Assembly: GCA_003665935.1 (NCBI GenBank)
Contig: QPLR01000007.1
Coordinates: forward strand, 1 to 64,000
Reading direction: 5' to 3'
DNA from: Halobellus sp. Atlit-31R
Lineage (GTDB): Archaea; Halobacteriota; Halobacteria; Halobacteriales; Haloferacaceae
Length of the DNA stretch: 64,000 nt
Below, one piece after another: positions 1 to 8,504 of the stretch. The translations under genes and the position numbers were made by a program. Within the stretch, counting starts at the first letter, position 1. Each line of letters begins with the position of its first letter. The notes under the pieces were generated by a model. The model was given only the letters and a program-made list of their open reading frames with translations, had not been told where the DNA came from and ran no database searches.

Positions 1-111
1 AGAGCGGCAGGGCGACACCCGTACCCATCCCGAACACGGAAGTTAAGCCTGCCAGCGTGCGAGGTAGTACTGGAGTGAGCGATCCTCTGGGAACACTGGC
101 TCGCCGCCTCC
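1..111 (+). rRNA. rrf: 5S ribosomal RNA (5' end cut by window)
   Basis: The segment carries the conserved 5S core, including CCCGAACACGGAAGTTAAGC and the later GTAGTACTGGAGTG and CTCTGGGAA blocks of archaeal 5S rRNA. Its 3' strand GCTCGCCGCC would pair with a 5' strand lying just before base 1, so roughly the first ten bases are outside the window. The 3' end is placed near 111 by analogy with other haloarchaeal 5S genes and could be off by a few bases. It is the last rRNA of an rRNA operon and is followed by a terminator hairpin and tRNA-Cys. Confidence 0.95.
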
Positions 112-156
112 ACTCATACACGGATCCAGATCCGAACACGGACCTAGATCCAAATC

Positions 157-188
157 GAGCCCGCGGGCACTCGCCCGTGGGCTCTTTT
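157..188 (+). terminator. rRNA operon hairpin with T-tract
   Basis: Bases 157-168 pair with 173-184 over twelve positions (one G-T wobble) around the loop ACTC. TTTT follows directly. A GC-rich stem with a T-run between 5S rRNA and tRNA-Cys suggests termination or processing of the rRNA transcript. Confidence 0.7.
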
Positions 189-243
189 CATTTCGAACGA
201 GTACCGCTAGGCTTAAACGCCGTAGCGGAATAGAGACAGTTGC

Positions 244-319
244 GCCAAGGTGGCAGAGTCTGGCCGAACGCGTCCGCCTGCAGAGCGGATCATCGCCGGT
301 TCAAATCCGGCCCTTGGCT
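244..319 (+). tRNA. tRNA-Cys (anticodon GCA)
   Basis: The acceptor strands GCCAAGG (244-250) and CCTTGGC (312-318) pair perfectly, with discriminator T at 319. The anticodon stem TCCGC/GCGGA encloses the loop CTGCAGA, giving anticodon GCA (Cys). The T-arm reads CCGGTTCAAATCCGG. CCA is not encoded. Its position just after 5S rRNA is a common haloarchaeal rRNA operon arrangement. Confidence 0.95.
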
Positions 320-694
320 TGTATTGTACCTCCAGTAGGGACGTCCACACGATTTCGAGTCCCGGGCGTCGACGTAGCGTGCGACCGATCGACGACACCC
401 AACGGATCCGCCACCATAGAGCCTCGAACGTGCTACAGCCGGGAGACCCGCCCGGAGCTGCGGTACGATCAGTCGACTATCAAACGGTCGAGTAGTCGGT
501 GCGTCGACGCCAGCAAGACAGCATAACTGCTAGCAGACGAGCAGTATCCGTCCAGATTCTCACAACCGACCAGATGGCGTCCCGAGCGGTCTACTCGCCT
601 ATAGTCTCACTATAGACAAAGAGATCGCTCTTGTTGCTATACGCTGATCAGAGAGGTTAGATCGGTACTGGAACGTATATATAAATTATTCGAT
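320..694. other. Intergenic spacer, no gene seen
   Basis: No reading frame here has haloarchaeal codon bias or a credible start. The only structure noted is TATAGT-CTC-ACTATA at 600-614, an inverted repeat that might be a regulator site for the downstream importer. The sequence becomes AT-rich from about 600, as expected for an upstream regulatory region. Confidence 0.5.
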
Positions 695-703
695 ACTTAT
701 ATC
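676..703 (+). promoter_or_regulatory. Tandem TATA boxes of the phnD operon
   Basis: TATATATAAA at 676-685 and CTTATATC near 696-703 are the only TATA-like elements upstream. The second is centred about 28 bp before the ATG at 729, the spacing for a leaderless archaeal transcript. The first would give a leader of roughly 20 nt. Confidence 0.55.
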
Positions 704-728
704 AACAGACGCTCCGGCGATATCAGTG

Positions 729-1892
729 ATGGCAGACAACGGCTCCAGTCGTCGACGTACGTTTCTGAAAACATCGGCTGTCGCTGTCGCGGCAGGACTC
801 GCGGGCTGTATGGGATCGGGCGGTGGAAGCGGCGGATCCGACAGTTCCGGTAGTGGCTCCGGGGACCCGATGCTCGCCGAGGACTCGACGTTCGAGTTCT
901 CGAACCCCAACTGGGCGGAGAACAACTACCTCGCGAACGCGCTCGTCGACGAGAACTACCAGCGGGGTCAGCGGGCCGACCTCGAACGGATGGGAGATCG
1001 GGAAGTCGAGGAGGTACCCCACGGCAGTCCCGTCAGAGAGGCCCCCGAGGACGAAAGCGAGTGGATCGACCCCGACACGATCGTCTTCACCGAGAGCCCG
1101 AGCGAGGACGTCGAAGGTCGGTACGAAGACGACTTCCAGGCCGTTCTCGATCGGATCGAAGAGGAGACTGGCAAGAACGCAGAGTTCCAGAAGGTAACGA
1201 GTTACGCTGCCTCCGTCGAGGCGATGCGCTCGGAGCGCGCACACGTCGCGAACTTCTCGACCGGGACCACCGCGTTCGCGGTCAACCTCGCCGGTGCAGT
1301 TCCTTTCGCCGTCGGGATGGCAGACAGCGGAGCGTTCGGCTACCGACTGTTCGCGACGACGCGAGCCGACGCCGACGACATCCAGAGCGTCGAAGACTTC
1401 GCGCGCGACGACGTGAACGTCGCGCACTCGGAACCGGCGTCGAACTCCGGCCACCAGGCGCCGTCGGCGTTGTTCGACCAGAACTTCGGCGTCACGCCGG
1501 ACGAAGACTACGAGATCTCCTTCTCCGGTGGCCACTCCCAGACCACTCGCGGGATCGCCGCGGGTGACTACGACGCTGGCCCGATCTGTTCGACCTGTCT
1601 CGTCGACACCGTCGAGGGCGACAGCAACCTCAGCTTCGACGACTTCAAAGTCGTCTGGGCGTCGAATCCGTTCCCCAACGGCCCGCTCGCGTACCGATAC
1701 AATCTCCACCCGGATATCGTCGAGGGCATCCGGAAGGCGTGGCTCGACACCGACTTCAGTGGGACCCGCTACGCGGAACGAACCGACTACACCCAGTTCC
1801 TCCCCATCGAGTACAAGCGCCACTGGTACGACATAATGGTCATTCAGGGGTACAACGGCGTCGAGTACACCCAGGGCTCGCTCAGCGAGTAG
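729..1892 (+). CDS. phnD: Phosphate/phosphonate ABC transporter substrate-binding lipoprotein (PhnD-like)
   Basis: A 387-residue extracytoplasmic binding protein. The N-terminus has a twin-arginine motif (RRRTFLK, residues 8-14), a hydrophobic stretch and a lipobox LAGC (Cys27), so Tat export and lipid anchoring are expected. A Gly/Ser-rich linker precedes a PhnD/PtxB/HtxB-type periplasmic-binding fold. A GTG at 726 directly precedes the ATG at 729; I chose ATG because a TATA box sits at leaderless spacing. The downstream ATPase starts immediately after its stop, followed by two permeases, giving a complete importer. The ligand (phosphate, phosphite or phosphonate) cannot be decided, and no C-P lyase genes are in the window. 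Confidence 0.85.
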   Translation: MADNGSSRRRTFLKTSAVAVAAGLAGCMGSGGGSGGSDSSGSGSGDPMLAEDSTFEFSNPNWAENNYLANALVDENYQRGQRADLERMGDREVEEVPHGSPVREAPEDESEWIDPDTIVFTESPSEDVEGRYEDDFQAVLDRIEEETGKNAEFQKVTSYAASVEAMRSERAHVANFSTGTTAFAVNLAGAVPFAVGMADSGAFGYRLFATTRADADDIQSVEDFARDDVNVAHSEPASNSGHQAPSALFDQNFGVTPDEDYEISFSGGHSQTTRGIAAGDYDAGPICSTCLVDTVEGDSNLSFDDFKVVWASNPFPNGPLAYRYNLHPDIVEGIRKAWLDTDFSGTRYAERTDYTQFLPIEYKRHWYDIMVIQGYNGVEYTQGSLSE

Positions 1893-2732
1893 ATGCTCGA
1901 CGTAACCGACCTGCAAAAGACGTACCCGACCGGTGACGAGGCGCTGACGGGCGTCGACCTCACAGTCGAAGGTAGCGAGATGGTCGCGATGATCGGACCG
2001 AGCGGGGCTGGCAAGAGTACGTTCATCAGATGCGTCAACCGGCTCACTGAACCGTCGGCGGGCGCCGTCGAACTCGACGGGACCGATCTGACCGGGCTCG
2101 ACGCCGACGAACTCAGGACGGCCCGCCGCGACATCGGGATGATCTTCCAGGAGTACAACCTCGTCGAGCGGCTGACCGTGATGGAGAACGTCCTCACTGG
2201 CCGCTTGGGATACGTCTCCGCGTGGGAGGCGTTCCGTCGGAGTTTCCCCGACGAGGACGTCCAGCGGGCGTTCGAGGTCCTCGACCGAGTCGGCCTCGGC
2301 GACATGGAGAACAAACGCGTCGACGAGCTCTCCGGCGGGCAGCGCCAGCGGGTCGGCATCGCGCGCGCAGTGATCCAAGAGCCGAAGATCCTGCTGGTCG
2401 ACGAACCGACGTCGAGCCTCGATCCGGAGACGTCAGACACGGTGATGCGACTCCTGACGGACATCGCCACGGAACAGGACGTCCCCGTCCTGATCAACAT
2501 CCACGAGGTCGACCTCGCGCTCGCGCACGCGGATCGCATCGTCGGCCTCCACGCGGGCGAGCTCGTCTTCGAGGGGACCCCCGCCGAACTCGACGAGGAC
2601 GGTCTCGACCGCGTCTACCGCGGAGCCGCCGTCCCCGACCGCGAGACGGCCGACTCCTCGGAGTCAGGGCGCGGTGCCGACGACAGCGGCTCGCTCGAAC
2701 CGCCCGAACGATCTCCGACAGGGGGGCTCTGA
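1893..2732 (+). CDS. phnC: Phosphonate-type ABC transporter ATP-binding protein (PhnC)
   Basis: This 279-residue ABC ATPase has Walker A GPSGAGKS (35-42), signature LSGGQRQR and Walker [13 protein letters not shown]. The EPTSSLD form and the length match PhnC-family ATPases. It begins at the base after the phnD stop codon, so translational coupling is likely. The last 40 or so residues are an acidic, Ser/Gly-rich tail not needed for the ABC fold. It is the energy-coupling subunit for the two following permeases, acting on the cytoplasmic face of the membrane. Confidence 0.9.
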   Translation: MLDVTDLQKTYPTGDEALTGVDLTVEGSEMVAMIGPSGAGKSTFIRCVNRLTEPSAGAVELDGTDLTGLDADELRTARRDIGMIFQEYNLVERLTVMENVLTGRLGYVSAWEAFRRSFPDEDVQRAFEVLDRVGLGDMENKRVDELSGGQRQRVGIARAVIQEPKILLVDEPTSSLDPETSDTVMRLLTDIATEQDVPVLINIHEVDLALAHADRIVGLHAGELVFEGTPAELDEDGLDRVYRGAAVPDRETADSSESGRGADDSGSLEPPERSPTGGL

Positions 2733-2733
2733 G

Positions 2734-3534
2734 TTGGCAGCGGACTCCCGGAAGTGGGAGCGGCCGACCGCGTTCGGCCGCCGCGAGATCAAATACGGCG
2801 TTTACGGACTCATAACGGTCTTTTTCGCGTGGTCCGCAGTCGGGATCGGCGTCGATCCGCTCCGTCTCCTCGAGGGGATCGGACGCGGTGTGACGCTGTT
2901 AGGCGACTTCTTCCCGCCGAAGGCGACTCCCCGGCAGGCCGATCGGATCGTCGCCAAGATGCTCGAGAGCGTCGCGATGGCGATGGTCTCGACGGTCACG
3001 GGGATTCTGCTGAGCGTCCCGATCGCGTTTATGGCTGCGGAGAATCTCTCGCCGAAGCCGCTGTACTACCTCAATCGCGGCTTCATCTCTATCTCCCGGG
3101 CGTTCAACGCGATCATCATCGCGATCATCGCAGTGAAGGCTGTCGGCTTCGGTCCGCTCGCCGGAATCATCACGATCACGTTCAAGACGGTCGGCTTCTT
3201 CTCGAAGCTCCTCGCGGAGGACCTCGAGGACATCGATATGGGGAGCGTCGACGCGGTTCGCGCCGCCGGCGCGTCGCCCGTGCAGACGCTGCTCTACGGC
3301 GTCGTCCCGCAGATCGTGCCGCGGTTCGCCGGGCTCTCAGTTTACCGGTGGGACATCAACATCCGCACGTCGACGATCGTTGGCATCGTCGGCGCGGGCG
3401 GGATCGGGGCCGTGTTGTTGACCGCCTTCGAGCGGTACGAGTACCAGTACGTCGCGGCGATCCTCGTCGCGATCATCGCAGTCGTGCTGGTGGCTGAGGG
3501 TGTGAGCGCCTTAGTCCGTCGGAGGTATCAGTAA
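2734..3534 (+). CDS. phnE: Phosphonate-type ABC transporter permease, first copy (PhnE)
   Basis: An inner-membrane permease of the PhnE family with several hydrophobic helices. Its coupling region contains VRAAGASPVQTLLYG, followed by SVYRWDINIRTSTIVG and VGAGGIG, typical of PhnE. An in-frame ATG at 2674 would give 286 residues but overlap phnC by 59 bp. I prefer TTG at 2734, just after the phnC stop and preceded by a G-run (2721-2726) that can act as a ribosome-binding site; this gives 266 residues, close to family length. The start is uncertain; the function is not. Confidence 0.85.
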   Translation: MAADSRKWERPTAFGRREIKYGVYGLITVFFAWSAVGIGVDPLRLLEGIGRGVTLLGDFFPPKATPRQADRIVAKMLESVAMAMVSTVTGILLSVPIAFMAAENLSPKPLYYLNRGFISISRAFNAIIIAIIAVKAVGFGPLAGIITITFKTVGFFSKLLAEDLEDIDMGSVDAVRAAGASPVQTLLYGVVPQIVPRFAGLSVYRWDINIRTSTIVGIVGAGGIGAVLLTAFERYEYQYVAAILVAIIAVVLVAEGVSALVRRRYQ

Positions 3535-4328
3535 TGTCGACGGACACACCCAGTTGGGAGCGCTTCGACCGTCGTCGTCGACTCGGCCGCTTCGTCGGCA
3601 CGCTGACCGCAGCGCTCGTTGTCGTCGCCTCGTGGGCGTATATGGACATCTCCTTCGTCGACGCCGGCAGCATCCCCCGTGAAGTCAACGACCTCCTGAC
3701 GCGGATGTATCCGCCGGACGTGGGGTACACCACGTCGATCGTCACGCCGCTGATCGAGACGATCCACATCGCAGCGCTCGGGACGGCCGGGGCACTCGTG
3801 TTGGCAGTCCCGGTCGCACTCCTCGCGGCCGAGAACACGACACCCAACCGCGCGACCTACTGGCTCGGGAAGGTTCTCGTCACGGTGAGCCGCTCGGTCA
3901 ACACCATCGTGTGGGCGCTCATCTTCGTCGTCGTGTTCGGCGCGGGGCCGCTGGCGGGCACCGTCGCCATCGCCTTCCGCTCGGTCGGATTCCTCGGCAA
4001 ACTGCTCGGTGAGGAGATCGAGGAGATCGACTTCGGGCAGGTCGAAGGCGTCCGCGCCGCCGGCGCGTCGCCCGTACAGACGCTTTTGTACGGGATTCTT
4101 CCACAGGTGAAGCCGGCGCTCGTCGGGCTCTCGGTGTACCGGTGGGACATCAACGTCCGCGACTCGACGGTTCTCGGCTTCGTCGGCGCGGGCGGGATCG
4201 GCGTCCAGCTGTTCCGCGCGGTCAACTCCTTCGCGTGGCAGTCGGTCGCGATGGTGCTCGTCGCAATTCTCGGCGTCGTGATCGCGAGCGAGGGCATCTC
4301 GGCGTACGCCAGACGGCTCGTGCGGTAA
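3534..4328 (+). CDS. phnE: Phosphonate-type ABC transporter permease, second copy (PhnE)
   Basis: A 264-residue paralogue of the preceding gene. It shares the coupling segment VRAAGASPVQTLLYG and the SVYRWDIN/VGAGGIG region, but the N-terminal helices diverge. The start ATG overlaps the preceding TAA by one base, a sign of translational coupling. Two PhnE permeases with one PhnC and one PhnD suggest a heterodimeric channel. The pair probably arose by tandem duplication. Confidence 0.85.
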   Translation: MSTDTPSWERFDRRRRLGRFVGTLTAALVVVASWAYMDISFVDAGSIPREVNDLLTRMYPPDVGYTTSIVTPLIETIHIAALGTAGALVLAVPVALLAAENTTPNRATYWLGKVLVTVSRSVNTIVWALIFVVVFGAGPLAGTVAIAFRSVGFLGKLLGEEIEEIDFGQVEGVRAAGASPVQTLLYGILPQVKPALVGLSVYRWDINVRDSTVLGFVGAGGIGVQLFRAVNSFAWQSVAMVLVAILGVVIASEGISAYARRLVR

Positions 4329-4358
4329 GTCCCGCCGTCCCACTCCTCGGTATCGGGC

Positions 4359-4489
4359 AGAGCGGGCGGCGAACGTGCTCTTGGCTTCGGAGAGCGGGCG
4401 GCGAACGTGCACTTGCCTTCGGAGAGCGAGCGGCGAACGTGTCCTTCGCCGTGGGGTGTAAGCGGCGAACGTGTTCTTCAGTTCGGGGA
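4359..4489. repeat. 32-bp tandem repeat, four copies
   Basis: The core CGGCGAACGTG recurs at 4367, 4399, 4431 and 4463, a period of exactly 32 bp. The first three copies begin AGAGCG(G/A)GCGGCGAACGT. The array lies between the phnE stop and the promoter of the next gene. Reading frames through it are not under coding constraint. Confidence 0.85.
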
Positions 4490-4566
4490 GCGCCTCCGAT
4501 ACGTACCGCCGAAACGGCGTCCGCGAAACGGTAACCGTTATACGCCACGTGACCAAACGCGGAGAT

Positions 4567-5415
4567 ATGCAACGACGTGCCGCTGCGATTTACGTCGCAC
4601 TCTTCATCGTCATCGGTGCGGCCTCGTACTCGCTCGTCGCGACCGCACAGGCGCCCCACGTCGAGTTCGAGAGTCCGGACTACGAACTCACGCAGGGCGA
4701 TCAGTTCCAGGCCGGCGGACAGACGTACTCCGTCTCGTCGATCACGACGTCCGAACAGGGAGGCGGTCACGGTTCGGCGGCGACTACGGTCGTCGAAGGT
4801 GAACTCCAGTACACGAACCAGTCTGCGCGCTACACCGCCACCTGGGAGAACAACTCCACTCAGTCGTTCGATGGACTCGAGTGGCGTGTGCTCGCCGGCA
4901 GTGGCGAGGAGCCCACGACGGTGACGCTGCGCGAGGAGATCAACGAGACCGCCATCCTCCAGGACGATCCGACGGTGAGCGAGGAGCTGGTGACGCAGAA
5001 CGGCACTCGCTACGTCGTCCGTAACGGATCCGAACTCGTCGCCGCCAGCGAGTACTTCCCCGAACCGCGGACGCAGACGTTCGCCGAGGGCGACACCCTT
5101 CAGTACGAGGGGAACGCCAGCACCGTCGACTCGGTGACGACGAGCGAGGTCACGCTCGCGTGGACGGCCCCCCGAACGAACACCGTCGGCGTCAGCCAGC
5201 ACTCGAACGTCACGCTGGGCGGCCAGACGTACCTCGCGCACTTCCCCGACCAGTCGACGCTGCAGCTCACCCAGGACTTCGAGAGCTTCAGGCAGCAGAA
5301 CGCCGAGATCGATCAGTTCACGCTCCACAAGAACGGGCTGTGGGGTGTCAGCCTCACCTCGTTCCTGACCGTGGTCTTCCTCGTCGGCTTCGCGTATCTG
5401 CCGTCGCGGTACTGA
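4567..5415 (+). CDS. Uncharacterised two-anchor membrane protein
   Basis: I do not recognise this 282-residue protein. Residues 5-25 form one membrane helix (AAIYVALFIVIGAASYSLV) and the last 25 residues another, ending in the short cytoplasmic tail LPSRY. The 220-residue region between is acidic, rich in Thr/Ser/Asn and beta-strand-like, so it probably lies outside the cell. An in-frame ATG at 4471 was rejected because it would translate the 32-bp repeat. The ATG at 4567 is preceded by GGAGAT, and GTTATACG near 4535 could be the TATA box. It has no operon partner. Confidence 0.7.
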   Translation: MQRRAAAIYVALFIVIGAASYSLVATAQAPHVEFESPDYELTQGDQFQAGGQTYSVSSITTSEQGGGHGSAATTVVEGELQYTNQSARYTATWENNSTQSFDGLEWRVLAGSGEEPTTVTLREEINETAILQDDPTVSEELVTQNGTRYVVRNGSELVAASEYFPEPRTQTFAEGDTLQYEGNASTVDSVTTSEVTLAWTAPRTNTVGVSQHSNVTLGGQTYLAHFPDQSTLQLTQDFESFRQQNAEIDQFTLHKNGLWGVSLTSFLTVVFLVGFAYLPSRY

Positions 5416-5629
5416 TCGGATCCGACTTCTTCGGTCACTCGCTTCCCGCGTGGTGGTCCCCACCCCGCCACCGTTGCCGCTGCATCCTGTGACGGCTGCG
5501 ACCACCCGACAACACTACGACTGGGACACTCCCCGCCGCGCTACTCGTCGAAGAATGCAACCGTAATGACCACACCGAGTGTGTGATTTCGCGGCGCGAC
5601 TCGGCTCTGCGTGGGTGACAGCCCCCGCC

Positions 5630-6388
5630 TCACTGCTCGTCGACGTCCGGGCCGCCGGCGTGCGGTTCCCGAGACGTCTCGGATCCGGAGTCCGTGCTCC
5701 GACAGACGGCTGCCAGTTCCACGTCGTCGATCACGGCCCCGTCGACGCCGCGCGCCCGTAGCTGCCGTACCGCCGCTTCGTCCGCGATCGTCCACGCGTT
5801 GACGCCGAAGCCGCGACTGTGCGCTTCGTCGACGACGTCGGTCTCCAGACAGAGCGCCACGTCCGGATGGACGTAGTCACAGTCGAGTTCGGCGGCTACG
5901 TCGAGTGCTGCACCGATCTCGTACTCGTCAGCCGGCCTCTCCCCTCCGTGGAACAGGAAGGCGAGCGAGTCGGCACCGGCGTCGCGTGCGGCCGCAACTT
6001 CGGCCGGCCGGAACGAGGAGACGATCACTTCGTGGTCGTAGCGCGCAGCGATCTCGACGGTCTCCGCAGCGACGCCCGCTGCTTTCAGTTCGAGATTCAG
6101 TCCGACAGCGCTGGGTACGGTCTCGAACACCTCCGTCACTGTCGGGATGGACGCGCCGCTGTCGAGGACCGACACCGACCTGAGTTCCGCGAGGGGCGTC
6201 GACGCGACGTCGCCAGTCGTGTCCGTCACTCGGTCTAACGTTTCGTCGTGGAAGACGACGAGTTCGCCGGAGCCGCACCGGCGGACGTCGGTCTCGATCA
6301 TATCGACGACCGGTGCAGAGCGCTCGAACGCTCGCAGCGTGTTCTCGGGGTACTGCACCGGACAGCCCCGGTGCGCGATCGGTCGCAC
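5630..6388 (-). CDS. ugpQ: Glycerophosphodiester phosphodiesterase
   Basis: This 252-residue GDPD-family enzyme hydrolyses glycerophosphodiesters to glycerol-3-phosphate and an alcohol. Family residues are visible in order: HRG near the N-terminus, PENT, then ETD (metal-binding acids), FHDETLDR and a later LELK. No signal peptide is seen, so it is probably cytoplasmic. It is the last gene of the minus-strand ugp cluster, 39 bp after ugpC. It probably supplies glycerol-3-phosphate from diesters imported by the transporter. The C-terminal 25 residues are an acidic, low-complexity extension. Confidence 0.85.
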   Translation of the reverse strand: MRPIAHRGCPVQYPENTLRAFERSAPVVDMIETDVRRCGSGELVVFHDETLDRVTDTTGDVASTPLAELRSVSVLDSGASIPTVTEVFETVPSAVGLNLELKAAGVAAETVEIAARYDHEVIVSSFRPAEVAAARDAGADSLAFLFHGGERPADEYEIGAALDVAAELDCDYVHPDVALCLETDVVDEAHSRGFGVNAWTIADEAAVRQLRARGVDGAVIDDVELAAVCRSTDSGSETSREPHAGGPDVDEQ

Positions 6389-6427
6389 GCTAGCGCCCCC
6401 GCGTCGGTCGGCCGTGGCTCGGTCCAG

Positions 6428-7570
6428 TCACGGTTCCGGGTGAGTAGAGATCGCGTCCGTCGAGGTGCGTTCCCGCGGGGAGGAGTGGTAGATGGCCTCC
6501 CCCGCCGTGTCGAACACGTGCAGGCGCGCTTCGTCGACGCCGAGTGTCAGCGTCTCGCCCGGATCGATGGCGCTCCGTGCCGCCGCCTTCACGTGGATCA
6601 CGTCGTCGCCGACCAGGCAGTGGACGAGCAGGGACTCACCGAGCGGTTCGGTGACTGTCACGTCGGCCTCGAACGTCGGGACGTCGTCGTCGAGGTTCGC
6701 GGCGAGTGAGACGTCCTCCGGTCGAACACCGAAGAACGCCGACGGCTGCGGAGCCGACACCCCGTCGGCGTTCGGCAGCGGCAACTCGAACTGCTCGTGT
6801 CGGGCGCTGACGCCGTCGCCCTTCGAGACGAGCTCGACGGGGAGGATGTTCATCGCGGGGCTGCCGATGAACTCCGCGACGAACCGCGTCGCAGGGTAGT
6901 CGTAGAGCCGCTGCGGCGGATCGACCTGTTCGATCTGTCCGTCGTTGAGGACCGCCACCCGATCACCGAGCGTCATCGCTTCGGTCTGGTCGTGGGTCAC
7001 GTACAGCGTCGTTGCGTCGAGCTCGCGATGTAGTTGCAGAAGCTCCGCACGCATCTGAACCCGCAACTTCGCGTCGAGATTGCTCAGCGGCTCGTCGAGC
7101 AGGAACACCTCGGGTTCGCGGACGATCGCGCGACCGATCGCGACGCGCTGTCGCTCTCCCCCGGACAGTTCGCTGGGTCGCCGGTCGAGCAGCTCCTCGA
7201 TGTCGAGAATTCCTGCGGCCTCGCGGACGCGCTCGTCGATCTCCGTGGTAGAGTAGTCGCTGACGGACTTCATTCCGAACTTCATGTTCTCTGCGCCCGT
7301 CATATGCGGATACAGCGCGTAGTTCTGGAACACCATCGCGATGTTGCGCTCTTTCGGCTCCAGTTCGTTGACGCGGCGGTCGCCGATGTGGAGTTCGCCG
7401 TCGGTGATCCCTTCGAGTCCGGCGATCATCCGGAGCGTCGTCGACTTCCCACACCCCGACGGTCCGACGAGTACGAGAAACTCCTCGCTTTCGACCTCGA
7501 GATCGATGTCGTCGACTGCCGTTACGTCGTCGAACCGCTTCGTGAGTCCTTCGATAGTTATCTCAGTCAT
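6428..7570 (-). CDS. ugpC: Glycerol-3-phosphate ABC transporter ATP-binding protein (UgpC/MalK type)
   Basis: A 380-residue ABC ATPase with Walker A GPSGCGKST (36-44), signature LSGGERQR, Walker B VFLLDEPLSNLD and a C-terminal TOBE-like regulatory region, as in UgpC, MalK and other CUT1 ATPases. Family motifs alone do not fix the substrate. The neighbouring ugpQ and UgpB-like binding protein favour glycerol-3-phosphate or glycerophosphodiesters. The start is 6 bp downstream of the ugpE stop, so the two are co-transcribed. Confidence 0.85.
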   Translation of the reverse strand: MTEITIEGLTKRFDDVTAVDDIDLEVESEEFLVLVGPSGCGKSTTLRMIAGLEGITDGELHIGDRRVNELEPKERNIAMVFQNYALYPHMTGAENMKFGMKSVSDYSTTEIDERVREAAGILDIEELLDRRPSELSGGERQRVAIGRAIVREPEVFLLDEPLSNLDAKLRVQMRAELLQLHRELDATTLYVTHDQTEAMTLGDRVAVLNDGQIEQVDPPQRLYDYPATRFVAEFIGSPAMNILPVELVSKGDGVSARHEQFELPLPNADGVSAPQPSAFFGVRPEDVSLAANLDDDVPTFEADVTVTEPLGESLLVHCLVGDDVIHVKAAARSAIDPGETLTLGVDEARLHVFDTAGEAIYHSSPRERTSTDAISTHPEP

Positions 7571-7576
7571 TGTGTG

Positions 7577-8452
7577 TCACTTCTGTTGGATTGCCAGCGT
7601 CTCGAGCAGCGGCCGGTGCATCACGACGAGCACGGCAAGCGGCGGGAGCAGCGCCAGCACGGCACCGGCCATAATCAGCCCCCAGCGAGTGAGCCCCGAC
7701 TGCGAGGCCGCCTGCAGGAACCGGAGGCCGACCTGTACGACCTGCTTGCTCTGGTCGCTGACGATGATGAGCGGCCACAGATACTGATTCCACGCGTAGA
7801 TGAACGTGATCACCGAGACGCCCGCGATCATCCCCTTCGACATCGGAATCAGCACTTCCCAGAGGAATCGCAGCGGGCCGACGCCGTCCAGATGTGCGTT
7901 CTCTACGAGCGAGGCCGGGATCGACATGAAGTGCTGTCTGAACAGGAAGACGGCCGTCGCGCTCGCGATGTACGGGCCGGTGATCGCCATCAGCGTATTC
8001 CCCCAGCCGAGCCGCGCCATCAGATCGAACAGCGGCACGATGCGGACCGGAACCGGCAACAGGAGCGTGAGGAGGACGAACATAAACACCGCGCGTTCGT
8101 ACGGGAACCGGTAGTAGACGAGTGCCAGCGCAGCGAACAGCGACAGCGTCACCTTGCCGACGACGATGATCACAGACATCACGACGGAGTTGAGCATATA
8201 CTCGCCGAAGCCGTACTGGCTCAGCGCAGTCTGGTAGTTCGAGAGCCCTTCGCTGCCGACCCCGACGTTCGTGATCTGGTACACCTCCGTCGTGTTCTGG
8301 GTGCTCATCACGAGCGCCAGCAGCAGCGGCAGCCCCATGAGGAGGATCGACACGATCAGCCCGCCGTGAACGAGCACCTGTCCGGTTTCGACGTCCTCCG
8401 GCAGCACGCGCTCGGCAACGGACTCCGTGGTGGGTGACTTCTCCGTCGCCAT
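7577..8452 (-). CDS. ugpE: Glycerol-3-phosphate ABC transporter permease (UgpE type)
   Basis: A 291-residue CUT1-type permease with six predicted membrane helices. The EAA coupling loop reads LVENAHLDGVGPLRFLWEV and contains the conserved Asp-Gly pair. After residue 15 it starts with a hydrophobic helix and ends LLETLAIQQK. It pairs with the UgpA-type permease 52 bp upstream in the same unit. Confidence 0.85.
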   Translation of the reverse strand: MATEKSPTTESVAERVLPEDVETGQVLVHGGLIVSILLMGLPLLLALVMSTQNTTEVYQITNVGVGSEGLSNYQTALSQYGFGEYMLNSVVMSVIIVVGKVTLSLFAALALVYYRFPYERAVFMFVLLTLLLPVPVRIVPLFDLMARLGWGNTLMAITGPYIASATAVFLFRQHFMSIPASLVENAHLDGVGPLRFLWEVLIPMSKGMIAGVSVITFIYAWNQYLWPLIIVSDQSKQVVQVGLRFLQAASQSGLTRWGLIMAGAVLALLPPLAVLVVMHRPLLETLAIQQK

Positions 8453-8504
8453 CTACGGTCCCTCGTGACTTCCGACAGTGGATTCTGTGTGGGTTTCTCG
8501 CATC

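Noticed and set aside
723..2378. Long minus-strand frame opposite phnD and phnC
   Set aside because: It is antisense to two well-supported ABC transporter genes; long antisense frames are a by-product of high-GC third positions.
4222..5505. Minus-strand frame across the 32-bp repeats and the surface protein gene
   Set aside because: Antisense to the 4567 gene, which has the membrane-protein pattern; the repeated peptides only reflect the DNA repeat.
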